NCBI GenBank assembly: GCA_963728445.1
Contig: CAVSJO010000006.1
Location: 1,116,001-1,180,000 of the forward strand
Length of the DNA: 64,000 nt
Direction: 5' to 3'
Origin: CAVSJO01 sp963728445
Lineage (GTDB): Bacteria; Gemmatimonadota; Gemmatimonadetes; Longimicrobiales; RSA9
Each line of letters begins with the position of its first letter. Position 1 is the stretch's first letter. Made by a program: the position numbers and the translations under genes. Positions 43,905-53,459 of this stretch are shown one piece after another. The notes below the pieces were generated by a model. The model was not told the DNA's origin and made no database searches. It saw nothing but the letters and a program-made list of their open reading frames with translations.

Positions 43905-46900
43905 CTACAGGGCCTCCAGGCGCATGCGGAGATAGTCGCGGAGGAAACCCGCCCGCTCCATGGCGGTCGCGAGGTCGGAGCGAGACGCGTCCTGGCCGTT
44001 CACCTCCTCGACGACGAGGGTGTTCCGGGGCCGGCCGCGAGCCAGGGGCCGGAGGGCGTCGAGGGCCTCGGCGACGTCCTCCTCGGCCGCATCCCGAAAC
44101 GTGCGGAGCCGACGGCCCCCTCGATCCAGGTGGAGGACCGGCTCGCCATCCACGAGAACGACCGCGGAACCGGTGGCGCGTCGGGGACCGTGCCCGGATG
44201 TGTCCGTGAGCTCGGGCCACGGCAGCAGCCACCCGAACGGGTTCGCGGGATCCGTCGCCGCGAGGGCGGTGGCCTGTCGGTCGCCGCCGGTGTCCCGCAC
44301 GCGTCGCAGCCGGTCCACTACGCCCGGCCAGGCGAACTGCGCCCCGCCAAGCCCCTCGACGAAGTAGCCGCGTCGGACCTGGCCGGCATCCTCCATCGAG
44401 CGCAGCACCCGGTAGATGCCGGAGAAGCCGCCGCCGAGTGCCTCCACGGAGGCGGTCTCCCGCGCCACGAGGCCATGTCGCTCGAGGAGCGTGGCTGCCC
44501 AGGCCGCCGCCCGTTCGGTCGCCGAGACCGGGCGACGCACGAGGTCACGTACGAGGGACCAGCGGCCCCCCGCCGAGGCCATTGGGCCGGACGCCGCAGC
44601 GGCGGCACTGCGGGCGGCGGCGTGAGCGCCCGCCCGGGACTCCCATCGGCGGCGCCCCCGACCCAGTCGGGGGCGTGGTCGACGCCCTCCCGTCTTCCGG
44701 CGTGCCCCGAGCCCACGCAGGACCGCGAACGTGTCGTTCGTGACCAGGCCGGCCCAGACGAGGTCCCAGAGCGCCTCCGTCGCGCGCTCGGGGGAGTCGT
44801 CGATGGCGGCGAGGATCTCGGTCTGGAAGGACGCGCCACGGCGTTCGAGATGGGCGAGGATGGCCCGGTGCCGATCGTCGGCGTCGGGGAGGGCCGTCTC
44901 GGACTCGCCCGGCGACAGCAGCACCCCCACGCGCTCCCTGCGGAAGAGCCGGATCCGCCCGTCGTCGGAGCGGAGGGGGGAGTGGCCGACCCAGACGAGC
45001 CACCCGGCGGCTCCGAGCTGGTCGAGCTGTTCGGGGCGGAAGCCCTGCACCCGCGCGGGGAGGATGACGCGAGTGAGCTCACGATAACCGAGAGGGATCC
45101 CCTCGAGCTGGACGATGGCGGACTCGAGGCTGTCGTGAGGTCCCGCTGCGCCCGTCCGGTGCCACGCGGGAAGGAAGCGCGCGAGTACGTCGGGCGCGAC
45201 GGGTGCCACCTGCCCACGGAGTCGTGAAATGGTGCGGCGCTTGATCTGACGGAGCACGTCCGGGTCGCACCACTCCTCTCCCGTGCCGCCGGGGCGGAAT
45301 CCACCCTGGAGAAGTCGGCCCTCCCCGGCGAGCCGATGGAGGGCCGGCGCGACGAGGGCAGCGGTGACCCCGAACCGCTCGGCCGCCTCCGCGGTCGCAA
45401 AGGGGCCGTGGGTGCGGGACCAACGGGCCAGAAGCGTCTCGACGGGTCGCTCGACGGGCTCGAGGAAGACGGCGGCCACGCCCGGGGGCGGCGCCACCCC
45501 GAGGGCGTCCCGGTAGAGGCCGGCGTCCTCCACCGCGATCCACGCGCTCCGGCCGGCCACGTGCGCTCGCGCCGCCCTGCGGCCGCTTTCCAGCTCCCGC
45601 AGCCACCCCGTGGGGTCCTGCTCCGAGCGCTCGGCGATCTCCTCGATGGTGAGGTCTCCGAGCTGGCGCAGCAGGTCGTGGACGTCGTCCGCGTGGCGCG
45701 CCAGCCGGCCCTCGGCCCGGCGCTGAAGCTGGGCCTCCACCTCCGCCAGGACCGCCGCGTCGAGCAGCTCACGGAGATTCGGCTCACCGAGGATCTCCCG
45801 GAGCAGCTCCACGTCGAGGGAGAGCGTCTGGGCTCGGCGTTCCGCGGCGGGGAGATCGCCCTCGTAGAGGAACGCGGCCACGTAGGCGAAGACCAGGGAG
45901 CGCGCGAACGGCGACGCCGACGGCGTCTCCGCGTCGTGCACGTGGATGCGCCTCTCGTCTACCGCCGCGAGCACCTCGCCCAGCGCCGGCATGTCGAAGA
46001 CGTCCTGCAGGCAGGAGCGATACGTCTCCATCACGACCGGGAACGAAGGGTACTGCAGTGCGATGTCCATCAGCTTCTGCGCCCGCAGCCGCTGGGCGAA
46101 CAGCGGCGTACGGCCGCCCGGGCGTCGGCGGGGAAGCAGGAGCGCCCGCGCCGCGTTTTCGCGGAACTGGGACGCGAAGACGGGTGAGCGGGCGAGCTCG
46201 GCCAGCACCCGCTCCTCGATCTCGTCCGGGTCGGGCAGGAGGTCGCCGGCGTCGGGCGGGTCGTCACCGTCCGCGATGGTCAGCACGATTCCGTCGTCGC
46301 TCCAGACCGTCTGGACGTCGTAGCCCACGCGCTCCGACACCATCGAACGGAGCGCGAGCGCCCACGGCGCGTGGACGCGCGAGCCGAAGGGGGACAGGAT
46401 ACAGACCCGCCAGTCCCCGAGCTCGTCCCGGAACCGCTCGACCACGATGTCCCGGTCCGTAGGCAGCGCGCCGGTCGCCGCCCTCTGTTCCGCGAGGTAG
46501 TCGACGAGGTTGCGCGCCGCTCTGGCGTCGAGTCCGTACTCCCGCTCGAGGAGGCCGCGGGCGGTCTCCGTTGGCTCCTCGGCGACCCGTCGGGTGAACG
46601 CGCCGAGCGCTCGACCCAGCTCCAGCGGGCGGCCCGGCCCCTCCCCGTGCCAGAACGGGAGTCGGCCCGGCTCGCCGGGCGCAGGCTCGACGATCACCCG
46701 ATCGCGCGTGATCTCCTGGATCCGCCATGTGGTCGCGCCCAGGGTGAACGTCTGCCCGGGCTGCGACTCGTGGACCATCTCCTCGTCCAGCTCGCCGACC
46801 CGCGGCCCGCCCTCGCCGAGGTGCACGCCGAAGAGCCCCCGGTCCGGGATCGTGCCGGCGTTCACCGCCGCGAGCATGCGCGAGCCGCGTCGCCCCTCCA

Positions 46901-48449
46901 CGACGTCCCGCTCCCTGTCCCAGATGATGCGAGGCCGGAGATCGCCGAAGTCGTGGGAGGGGTACAGTCCGGACAGCATGTCCAGCACACCGGTGAACGC
47001 CGCGTCCGGCAGCTCCCGGAAGTTTGCCGCCCGGCGGACCACCCGGCCCAGCTCCGCCACGGACCAGCTCTGCACGACGCACATCGCCACCACGTGCTGG
47101 GCCAGCACGTCGAGAGGGTTTCGGGGCACGCGCAGCTCCTCGATGGCGCCCTCCCGCATGCGCTGCGCGACCACAGCCGCCTCCAGAAGGTCTCCGCGGT
47201 GCTTCGGGAAGATCCGGCCGATGCTGACCTCACCCACCCCGTGCCCTGCACGCCCCACCCGCTGGAGCCCGCTCGCCACGGACCCGGGGGACTCCACCAG
47301 CACCACGAGATCGACGGCACCCATGTCGATGCCGAGCTCGAGGGAGCTTGTGGCAACCAGCGCCCTCAGCTCTCCCCGCTTCAACGCCTCCTCGATCTCG
47401 CGCCGCTGACCGTGCGCCAGGCTGCCGTGATGGGCCCGGACCAGCTCCTCCCCGGCGAGCTCGTTCAGCCGCTGCGCAAGCCGCTCACAGAGGCCGCGGC
47501 TGTTCACGAAGACCAGGGTCGTCCGGTGGGCCCGGATCAGCTCCAGGATGCGCGGATGGACGGCGGGCCAGATGCCGTACTGCCGGGTCGTCTCCTCCTC
47601 CTCCGCCACCATCAGCGAGCCGCTCGCGCCCTGCCCGTCCGGGACGACCTCGAAGCCGCCGTCCGCCGTCTCCACGACCGGACGGGTCATGTCGTCGACC
47701 GGGACGACGACCTGGAGGTCGAGCTCCGGGGCGACGTGCGCGTCGACGATGCTCACCGGTCGATCCCCGCCCAGGAACCGGGCAACCTCCTCCGCGGGGC
47801 GCGCCGTCGCGGAGAGGCCGATCCGCTGGGGCTCCTCGTCGGCGAGGGCCGACAGGCGCTCCAGCGACAGGGCGAGATGCGCACCCCGCTTCGTGGCGGC
47901 CATGGCGTGGATCTCGTCGACGATCACCCATCGCACGGTCCGGAGCGTCTCCCGCGCGCCGGAACCCAGGATCAGGTAGAGTGACTCGGGCGTGGTGACG
48001 AGGATGTCTCCCGGGTCACGGGCCTGGCGGCGCCGGTCGGCGGAGGAGGTGTCGCCGGTCCGAACGTCGACCCTCGGCAGCCGGATCTGCTGCTCGAGCC
48101 CCTGGGCCGTCCGCTGGATGCCGGCGAGGGGGACACGGAGATTCCGGTCGATGTCGTAGACCAGCGCCTTCAGCGGGGAGACGTAGAGAACGCGTACGCC
48201 CGGGTCCGGGTCCGCCTCGGGCCGGGACAGCCGGTCCAGGGCGTAGAGGAAGGCCGCCAGCGTCTTCCCGCTGCCCGTCGGCGCGATGAGCAGCGAATGC
48301 TCGCCGGCGGCGATGCGATCCCATCCGCGGCGCTGGACCTCCGTGGGCGCCGGGAATGCACGCTCGAACCACAGGCGTGTGGCGGGACCGAAGCTGGAAG
48401 GCAGGGGCATGGACGGGTCGAGGATCGGAGTCGTACAGGTCGCGATCAT
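43905..48449 (-). CDS. lhr: Lhr-type large ATP-dependent helicase
   Basis: The 1514-residue protein matches the usual bacterial long Lhr (about 1500 residues). The DEAD-like core has A-P-T-G-S-G-K-T, D-E-I-H, S-A-T-A-R and the second RecA lobe with S-L-E-L-G-I-D-M-G and Q-R-V-G-R-A-G-H. The winged-helix/beta-barrel Lhr-core and a C-terminal extension of about 600 residues follow. Lhr unwinds RNA-DNA or DNA duplexes in repair. The start at 48449 fits a complete N terminus; ATG at 48410 (M-P-L-P-S-S-F) is an alternative. It is paired with the Nei-type glycosylase. Confidence 0.93.
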   Translation of the reverse strand: MIATCTTPILDPSMPLPSSFGPATRLWFERAFPAPTEVQRRGWDRIAAGEHSLLIAPTGSGKTLAAFLYALDRLSRPEADPDPGVRVLYVSPLKALVYDIDRNLRVPLAGIQRTAQGLEQQIRLPRVDVRTGDTSSADRRRQARDPGDILVTTPESLYLILGSGARETLRTVRWVIVDEIHAMAATKRGAHLALSLERLSALADEEPQRIGLSATARPAEEVARFLGGDRPVSIVDAHVAPELDLQVVVPVDDMTRPVVETADGGFEVVPDGQGASGSLMVAEEEETTRQYGIWPAVHPRILELIRAHRTTLVFVNSRGLCERLAQRLNELAGEELVRAHHGSLAHGQRREIEEALKRGELRALVATSSLELGIDMGAVDLVVLVESPGSVASGLQRVGRAGHGVGEVSIGRIFPKHRGDLLEAAVVAQRMREGAIEELRVPRNPLDVLAQHVVAMCVVQSWSVAELGRVVRRAANFRELPDAAFTGVLDMLSGLYPSHDFGDLRPRIIWDRERDVVEGRRGSRMLAAVNAGTIPDRGLFGVHLGEGGPRVGELDEEMVHESQPGQTFTLGATTWRIQEITRDRVIVEPAPGEPGRLPFWHGEGPGRPLELGRALGAFTRRVAEEPTETARGLLEREYGLDARAARNLVDYLAEQRAATGALPTDRDIVVERFRDELGDWRVCILSPFGSRVHAPWALALRSMVSERVGYDVQTVWSDDGIVLTIADGDDPPDAGDLLPDPDEIEERVLAELARSPVFASQFRENAARALLLPRRRPGGRTPLFAQRLRAQKLMDIALQYPSFPVVMETYRSCLQDVFDMPALGEVLAAVDERRIHVHDAETPSASPFARSLVFAYVAAFLYEGDLPAAERRAQTLSLDVELLREILGEPNLRELLDAAVLAEVEAQLQRRAEGRLARHADDVHDLLRQLGDLTIEEIAERSEQDPTGWLRELESGRRAARAHVAGRSAWIAVEDAGLYRDALGVAPPPGVAAVFLEPVERPVETLLARWSRTHGPFATAEAAERFGVTAALVAPALHRLAGEGRLLQGGFRPGGTGEEWCDPDVLRQIKRRTISRLRGQVAPVAPDVLARFLPAWHRTGAAGPHDSLESAIVQLEGIPLGYRELTRVILPARVQGFRPEQLDQLGAAGWLVWVGHSPLRSDDGRIRLFRRERVGVLLSPGESETALPDADDRHRAILAHLERRGASFQTEILAAIDDSPERATEALWDLVWAGLVTNDTFAVLRGLGARRKTGGRRPRPRLGRGRRRWESRAGAHAAARSAAAAASGPMASAGGRWSLVRDLVRRPVSATERAAAWAATLLERHGLVARETASVEALGGGFSGIYRVLRSMEDAGQVRRGYFVEGLGGAQFAWPGVVDRLRRVRDTGGDRQATALAATDPANPFGWLLPWPELTDTSGHGPRRATGSAVVLVDGEPVLHLDRGGRRLRTFRDAAEEDVAEALDALRPLARGRPRNTLVVEEVNGQDASRSDLATAMERAGFLRDYLRMRLEAL

Positions 48450-48538
48450 ACCCGTCGCGCGGGCACGGGATCCGGCTCCATCGGCTGCGGCGTCACAGTT
48501 GCATCGGCCCGACCTCGAACCTGCATCCGGGAGGTGAC

Positions 48539-48823
48539 ATGAAGCTGTCCGTGCGCGGAGTGGCGCTCGCCTTCGGCATCCTCTGGGGCCTCGCCGTGGG
48601 CCTCGCCGCACTGCTGGCGCAGTTCTGGACCGGCTACGCCGACGCGTTCCTGGACGTCATGCGGTCCCTGTATCCCGGCCTCGGCGGAACGTCCGGATGG
48701 GCGGAGGTGGCGACCGGCACGGTGTACGGCCTGGTCGACGGGGCGATCGCAGGGGCGGTCTATGCATGGCTGTACAACCGCTTGCGGAGCGTCCCACGGA
48801 GCTCAAATAGCACTCCGTCATGA
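48539..48823 (+). CDS. small holin-like membrane protein
   Basis: The 94-residue protein has two membrane helices (about 8-27 and 62-79) and the pattern M-K-L-S-V-R-G-V-A-L-A-F-G-I-L-W-G and A-W-L-Y-N-R-L. Chromosomal proteins with these features are commonly annotated as bacteriophage holins, without phage context. No phage genes lie nearby, so lysis function is doubtful. The ribosome-binding site is GGGAGGTG. It lies divergent from the lhr operon with an 89-bp gap. Confidence 0.65.
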   Translation: MKLSVRGVALAFGILWGLAVGLAALLAQFWTGYADAFLDVMRSLYPGLGGTSGWAEVATGTVYGLVDGAIAGAVYAWLYNRLRSVPRSSNSTPS

Positions 48824-48836
48824 GCTTAGGGCGTTC

Positions 48837-48866
48837 TTGACTTCCCGATGGACGCGACTGTATCGA
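48837..48866 (+). promoter_or_regulatory. candidate sigma-70-type promoter
   Basis: TTGACT (48837-48842) and TATCGA (48861-48866) with an 18-bp spacer lie 53 bp before the NTF2-like gene. A weak 6-bp inverted repeat (AGCTCA/TGAGCT) precedes it and could end the previous transcript. Confidence 0.4.
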
Positions 48867-48918
48867 GGGGTTGATCCCAATTTCCTCTGCAGCTGACCCA
48901 TGATTCGGGGAGGCTCCC

Positions 48919-49380
48919 ATGCAGTTCCGCGTTCCGCTCGTCGCACTGGCCGTTTCTGCCGGCGCACTGCTCTCGCCCGCCGCGGTTTCGGCTCAGCAGG
49001 ATCTCGTGACAGCGCTGTCGACCATCGAGCAGTCGCTGTGGGAAGGATGGAAGAACCACGATTCCACCCCGTTCGAGGCGAACCTCGCCGAGCCCGCGCT
49101 GAACCTGAGCGCGACCGGGATGGACGTAGGACGGGACGCGGAGATCAAATCCATCGCCGGCAGCGACTGCGATGTGAAGGGGTACTCGTTCTCGGACTGG
49201 GCGGTGCATCCTGTCACGCCCGACGTCGCCATCCTCACCTACCGCGCGAAGCAGGACGGCGTCTGCGGCGGCAAGGCGCTCGCGCCGGAAGTCCTCGTCA
49301 GCGCGGTGTACGTGAAGAAGGGCGGAAAGTGGATGTCCGCGTCGTATCACGAGACGCCGGTGGCCACGCGCACCATGTAG
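48919..49380 (+). CDS. secreted NTF2-like (DUF4440) protein
   Basis: The 153-residue protein has a signal peptide ending A-V-S-A-Q and an NTF2-like domain. The first helix pattern is I-E-Q-S-L-W-E-G-W-K-N-H-D, strands follow, and the C-terminal K-G-G-K-W-M-S-A-S-Y-H-E-T-P is the typical DUF4440 ending (W-x-x-x-x-Y-H). Two cysteines (C-D-V, V-C-G-G) may pair. Family members are ligand-binding or catalytic cone folds of diverse role, and none can be assigned. Confidence 0.8.
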   Translation: MQFRVPLVALAVSAGALLSPAAVSAQQDLVTALSTIEQSLWEGWKNHDSTPFEANLAEPALNLSATGMDVGRDAEIKSIAGSDCDVKGYSFSDWAVHPVTPDVAILTYRAKQDGVCGGKALAPEVLVSAVYVKKGGKWMSASYHETPVATRTM

Positions 49381-49398
49381 CATCGACCGGCGCACCGA

Positions 49399-49465
49399 CA
49401 GAAGCAGGAGCAGGAGCACGAGCAGGAGCAGGAGCGGGGCGGTCGCGGAGCGCGGCCGCCCCGCT
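49399..49465. repeat. hexamer repeat (GAGCAG-type) followed by a GC-rich hairpin
   Basis: About six copies of a CAGGAG/CACGAG hexamer run from 49399 to 49436. They lead into a 10-bp perfect stem, AGCGGGGCGG / CCGCCCCGCT (49433-49465), without a T run. The hairpin could end the NTF2-like gene transcript. The rest of 49381-49604 shows nothing recognisable. Confidence 0.5.
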
Positions 49466-49604
49466 CTGTGCAAGGGGAACGATCGACGCCCTTCGTGGTC
49501 CCGCGGCTCATGGGCCGATCGGACGGGCGCGGAGATTTGCCAGCGCGGGCCCCCTCCACCCAGTATTCCCTGCCTGCGGCGGATCCCACCCGAAGGGAGT
49601 CGAA

Positions 49605-50903
49605 ATGGCCTGGACGCTCATCCGCAACGCGACGCTCATCGACGGCACCGGCTCCGGCCCCCTGGCCGACGGCGCCGTCCTGCTCAAGGACGACCGCATC
49701 CACACGGTGGGACGCCTGCAGTCGGTCCCGCACCCGGACGCCGACGTCGTGGAAATCGACGCCGCCGGCGGGACCGTCCTGCCGGGCCTCATCGACGCGC
49801 ACGTCCATCTCATGCTGGAGATGGACGAGATGATGAAGCTGCTGGCGACGCCGTTCTCCCTCCCGTTCTACCGCGCCATCGACACGATGCGGCGCACGCT
49901 CGACGCCGGCATCACCACTGTACGCGACGCCGCCGGTGCGGATGTCGGGCTGAAGCAGGCCGTGGAGCAGGGACTGGTGGACGGCCCGCGCATGCAGATC
50001 AGCATCACGGCGCTGTCGACGACCGGCGGCCATCTCGACTTCTGGCTTCCGTCCGGCAACCAGATGGAGCTGCTGGTGCCGCACCCGGGCCTGCCTTCCG
50101 GAATCTGCGACGGCGTCGAGAACGTGCGCAGGAAGGTCCGTGAGGTGCTGCGCGCGGGCGCGGAGGTGATCAAGGTCTGCTCGACGGGCGGCGTCATGAG
50201 TCCGACGGACCACCCCGACTTCACCCAGTTCTCACAGGCCGAGCTCGAGGTCATGGTGGAGGAGGGCCGCTTCCGGCGCGGCACGAAGGTGATGGCCCAC
50301 GCCCAGGGCGCCGAGGGAGTGAAGAACGCCCTGCGCGCCGGCGTCCACTCCATCGAGCACGGGATCCATCTGGATGACGAGGCCATCGAGCTGATGCTGG
50401 AGCACGGTGCGTTTCTGGTGCCCACCCTCCTGGCCCCCCAGGCCGTGATCGAGCAGGCGGAGGCGACCGGCACGATGCCCGAGTGGGCGCTGCGCAAGTC
50501 GCAGGAGACGCTGCATGCCCACCGCGACAGCATCCGGCGCGCCCACGAGGCGGGCGTCAAGATCGCCATGGGCACGGATGCCGGCGTGATGCGCCACGGC
50601 ACGAACCTGCGTGAGCTCGGCCTCATGTGTGACCACGCCGGCATGACGCCCATGGAGGCGCTCGTCGCCACGACGCGCACGGCCGCGGAATGCCTCGGGT
50701 GGCACGCCCGCGTGGGTACGCTCGAAGCCGGCAAGATGGGCGACGTCGTCGTCGCGTCCGTCGATCCGCTCGCCGACATCCATGCGCTCCAGCCTTCGAC
50801 CGTGGCGCTGGTCGTGAAGGGCGGGCGCGTCGTGAAGAACACCCTCCCCTCGCGACGCCGGGCGCAGACGCACGAGGTCGAAGCGCTGGCCGGCACGGCG
50901 TGA
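49605..50903 (+). CDS. metal-dependent amidohydrolase (imidazolonepropionase/prolidase-like)
   Basis: The 432-residue cytoplasmic enzyme has the amidohydrolase barrel. H-x-H sits in D-A-H-V-H-L-M, the carboxylated-lysine position in E-V-I-K-V-C-S-T-G-G, the third and fourth histidines in M-A-H-A-Q-G and S-I-E-H-G, and the catalytic Asp in M-G-T-D-A-G-V. This pattern matches the Xaa-Pro-dipeptidase/Sgx9260 branch that hydrolyses N-acyl amino acids or dipeptides. It has no signal peptide. The next gene, an exported acylase, follows 55 bp on. Confidence 0.88.
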   Translation: MAWTLIRNATLIDGTGSGPLADGAVLLKDDRIHTVGRLQSVPHPDADVVEIDAAGGTVLPGLIDAHVHLMLEMDEMMKLLATPFSLPFYRAIDTMRRTLDAGITTVRDAAGADVGLKQAVEQGLVDGPRMQISITALSTTGGHLDFWLPSGNQMELLVPHPGLPSGICDGVENVRRKVREVLRAGAEVIKVCSTGGVMSPTDHPDFTQFSQAELEVMVEEGRFRRGTKVMAHAQGAEGVKNALRAGVHSIEHGIHLDDEAIELMLEHGAFLVPTLLAPQAVIEQAEATGTMPEWALRKSQETLHAHRDSIRRAHEAGVKIAMGTDAGVMRHGTNLRELGLMCDHAGMTPMEALVATTRTAAECLGWHARVGTLEAGKMGDVVVASVDPLADIHALQPSTVALVVKGGRVVKNTLPSRRRAQTHEVEALAGTA

Positions 50904-50958
50904 ACCGACGCCCCGAACGGGCCGTCACACCACCGAACCCCACCGGAGCGTACATCGA

Positions 50959-53202
50959 ATGACGAAGCAGGCACTGATGCTGGTCGCGGCCGTGATTCTG
51001 GCCGTTCCTTCGGCGGCGGCGGGGCAGCAGGCGCCGGCGCAGCCGACGGCGCAGGAGATCGCGCGCTGGAAGCAGCAGGCGCAGAACGTCACCATCGTCC
51101 GGGACGACTGGGGCATCGCCCACGTCCGCGGGAAGACGGACGCCGACGCCGTATTCGGAATGGAATACGCTCAGGCCGAGGACGATTACCCGCGCATCGA
51201 GGCGAACTACCTCTTCGCTCTCGGACGCGCGGCGGAGGCGGAGGGCGAATCCGCGATCTGGCAGGACCTGCGCGCCAGGATGTGGGCCGACCCGGACTCC
51301 CTGAAGGCGATGTACGCCCGCAGCCCCGAGTCCTTGAAGAAGCTCATGGACGCCTTCGCCGACGGCCTGAACTACTTCCTCTACACCCACCCGGACGTCG
51401 AGCGCCGGGCCATCCAGCGCTACGAGCCGTGGATGGCGCTCTCGTTCACGGAAGGGAGCATCGGCGGCGACATCGAGCGTGTCGACCTCGACCGGCTCGC
51501 CGCCTTCTACGACGGCGACGGGGCGACGAGGACCGGGATGGGCACGTGGCCGACGGACGCGCCGTCGCCTCTGAACGCCGCCGGCGCGGGCATCCCCGCC
51601 CGCGAGCCCCGGGGCTCCAACGGCTTTGCCATCGCGCCGAAGAACACGCTGAACCACCACGCCCTCCTCTACATCAACCCGCACACGTCCTTCTACTTCC
51701 GCTCCGAGCTGCAGATGACGAGCGACGAAGGGCTCGACGCCTACGGCGCCGTGACCTGGGGCCAGTTCTTCATCTATCAGGGCTTCAATCGGACCGCGGG
51801 CTGGATGCACACGTCGAGCGGCGTCGACAACATCGACGAGTTCCTCGAGACACCGGTCAAGAAGAACGGGCGCATGTACTACCGATTCGGCGGGAAGGAT
51901 CTGCCGATGCAGACGAGGCAGATCACCGTCCGGTACCGCACCCCGGGCGGCGGCATGGCCGAGCGGACCTTCACCGCCTACTTCACGCGGCACGGGCCCG
52001 TCGTGCGCAAAACGGATCAGGGCTGGATCACGACCCACATCATGTGGCAGCCCGTGGAGGCACTCACGCAGTCGTATACGCGCACCAAGGCCAGGGACCT
52101 CGACGAGTTCCTGGACATCATGAAGCTGCACACGAACTCGTCCAACAATACGATCTTCGCCGACGCGAAAGGCGACATCGCCTATCTGCACTCCAACTAC
52201 ATCCCACGCCGGGACACGAGCTTCGACTGGCTCGGGCCGGTGCCCGGCAGCAACCCGGCCACCTCGTACAAGGGCGTGCTCGACATCGAGGAGACGCCGA
52301 ACTCCATCAATCCGGACGTGGGCTGGGTCTACAACTCGAACAACTGGCCCTGGTCGGCGGCCGGGCCGGACAGCCCCAAGCGGGAGGACTTCCCGGTCTA
52401 CGTCGAGCGCGGCCGGGCCGAGACCCCGCGCGGGTACCACGCCCTCGAGCTGCTGCCGGACCACGACGCCTTCACGATGGGGTCCCTCACGGCCCTGGCG
52501 TTCGACAGCCATCTGCCCGCCTTCGACATGATGCTGCCGCCGCTCGTGAAGGCGTACGATGCCCTGCCCGCGTCCAGTCCGCTGAAGACCCGCCTTGCCG
52601 AGCCGGTGCGCGTGCTCCGCGCCTGGGACCACCGCTGGGGCGTGAGCTCGATCGCGACGTCGCTGGCCGTCTTCTGGGGCGAGGACGTGCTGCATCGCAC
52701 CGCTCCAGCGGCCAGTGCCGCCGGCATGCCCGGCGAGGACTACATCAAGGCCGGCAAGGTGCCGGCAGACACGCTGCTGGCGTCCCTCACGGCAGCCCTC
52801 GGCCGGCTGACGGCGGACTTCGGGACGTGGCAGACGCCCTGGGGCCACATCAACCGCTTCCAGCGCATCAGCCCCGAAATCGGCCCCCATTTCGACGACT
52901 CGAAGCACTCCATTCCGGTCCCGTTCACGTCCTCGCGCTGGGGCTCGCTCGCGTCGTTCGGTGCGCGGCCGTATCCGAATACGAAGAAGTGGTACGGCAC
53001 GAGCGGGAACAGCTTCGTGGCCGTCGTCGAGTTCGGCGACAGCGTGCGCGCCCGGGCCCTGACGGCGGGCGGAGAGAGCGGTCACCCCGACTCGCCCCAC
53101 TTCGACGACGAGGCGGCGATCTACGCCATGGGGTCGCTGCGGACCGTGTATTTCTACCCCTCGCAGCTCGAGGGGCACACGGAGCGGGTGTATCGGCCGT
53201 AG
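50959..53202 (+). CDS. penicillin-acylase family N-terminal-nucleophile hydrolase
   Basis: The 747-residue precursor has a signal peptide (ending A-A-A-G-Q) and an A-chain with V-R-D-D-W-G-I-A-H-V-R-G. A spacer follows, then the auto-cleavage site before Ser220 in P-R-G-S-N-G-F-A-I, the usual first residue of the catalytic B-chain. Like PvdQ and other acylases it should be a periplasmic heterodimer after self-processing and cleave an N-acyl amide, possibly acyl-homoserine lactones, beta-lactams or lipopeptides. A G-rich repeat follows the stop. Confidence 0.9.
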   Translation: MTKQALMLVAAVILAVPSAAAGQQAPAQPTAQEIARWKQQAQNVTIVRDDWGIAHVRGKTDADAVFGMEYAQAEDDYPRIEANYLFALGRAAEAEGESAIWQDLRARMWADPDSLKAMYARSPESLKKLMDAFADGLNYFLYTHPDVERRAIQRYEPWMALSFTEGSIGGDIERVDLDRLAAFYDGDGATRTGMGTWPTDAPSPLNAAGAGIPAREPRGSNGFAIAPKNTLNHHALLYINPHTSFYFRSELQMTSDEGLDAYGAVTWGQFFIYQGFNRTAGWMHTSSGVDNIDEFLETPVKKNGRMYYRFGGKDLPMQTRQITVRYRTPGGGMAERTFTAYFTRHGPVVRKTDQGWITTHIMWQPVEALTQSYTRTKARDLDEFLDIMKLHTNSSNNTIFADAKGDIAYLHSNYIPRRDTSFDWLGPVPGSNPATSYKGVLDIEETPNSINPDVGWVYNSNNWPWSAAGPDSPKREDFPVYVERGRAETPRGYHALELLPDHDAFTMGSLTALAFDSHLPAFDMMLPPLVKAYDALPASSPLKTRLAEPVRVLRAWDHRWGVSSIATSLAVFWGEDVLHRTAPAASAAGMPGEDYIKAGKVPADTLLASLTAALGRLTADFGTWQTPWGHINRFQRISPEIGPHFDDSKHSIPVPFTSSRWGSLASFGARPYPNTKKWYGTSGNSFVAVVEFGDSVRARALTAGGESGHPDSPHFDDEAAIYAMGSLRTVYFYPSQLEGHTERVYRP

Positions 53203-53214
53203 GACGGCGGGAAC

Positions 53215-53368
53215 GGCACTGCGGGCGAGGTACGGCGGGCGAGGTACTGCGGGCGAGGTACGGCGGGAGGGGTACTGCGGGAGGGATACTACGGGAGGGG
53301 TACTACGGGAGGGGTGCTGCGGGAGGGAGTACTGCGGGAGGGGTACTGCGGGAGGGGTACTGCGTCGG
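53215..53368. repeat. G-rich 14-bp tandem repeat (about 11 copies)
   Basis: Eleven head-to-tail units of the form GGTACTGCGGGAGG (variants GGTACGGCGGGCGA; one unit is 15 bp) fill the gap between the acylase gene and the TolB/TPR gene. The first four units are of the GGGCGA type and the later ones GGGAGG, showing stepwise duplication. The plus strand has many GGG/GGGG runs spaced by 1-8 nt and could fold into G-quadruplexes. The period is not a multiple of three, so it is not coding. Confidence 0.9.
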
Positions 53369-53459
53369 ACAGGAGGGATGAGGCCGCCACCTGGGCGCGG
53401 GCTTTGTGCGGGCAAGGAGTTCCTTTCCCGGGGGCCCTGCCGGGCCTAACTTCCGGTAC

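Noticed and set aside
46371..47984. A 537-codon plus-strand frame inside lhr
   Set aside because: It is antisense to conserved helicase motifs; composition is that of a shadow frame.
50623..53415. A 930-codon open frame on the minus strand opposite the acylase gene
   Set aside because: It lies antisense to a clear penicillin-acylase gene with signal peptide and catalytic serine, runs through the 14-bp repeat, and its translation is Arg/Ala/Val-rich without motifs. It is an artefact of high GC.
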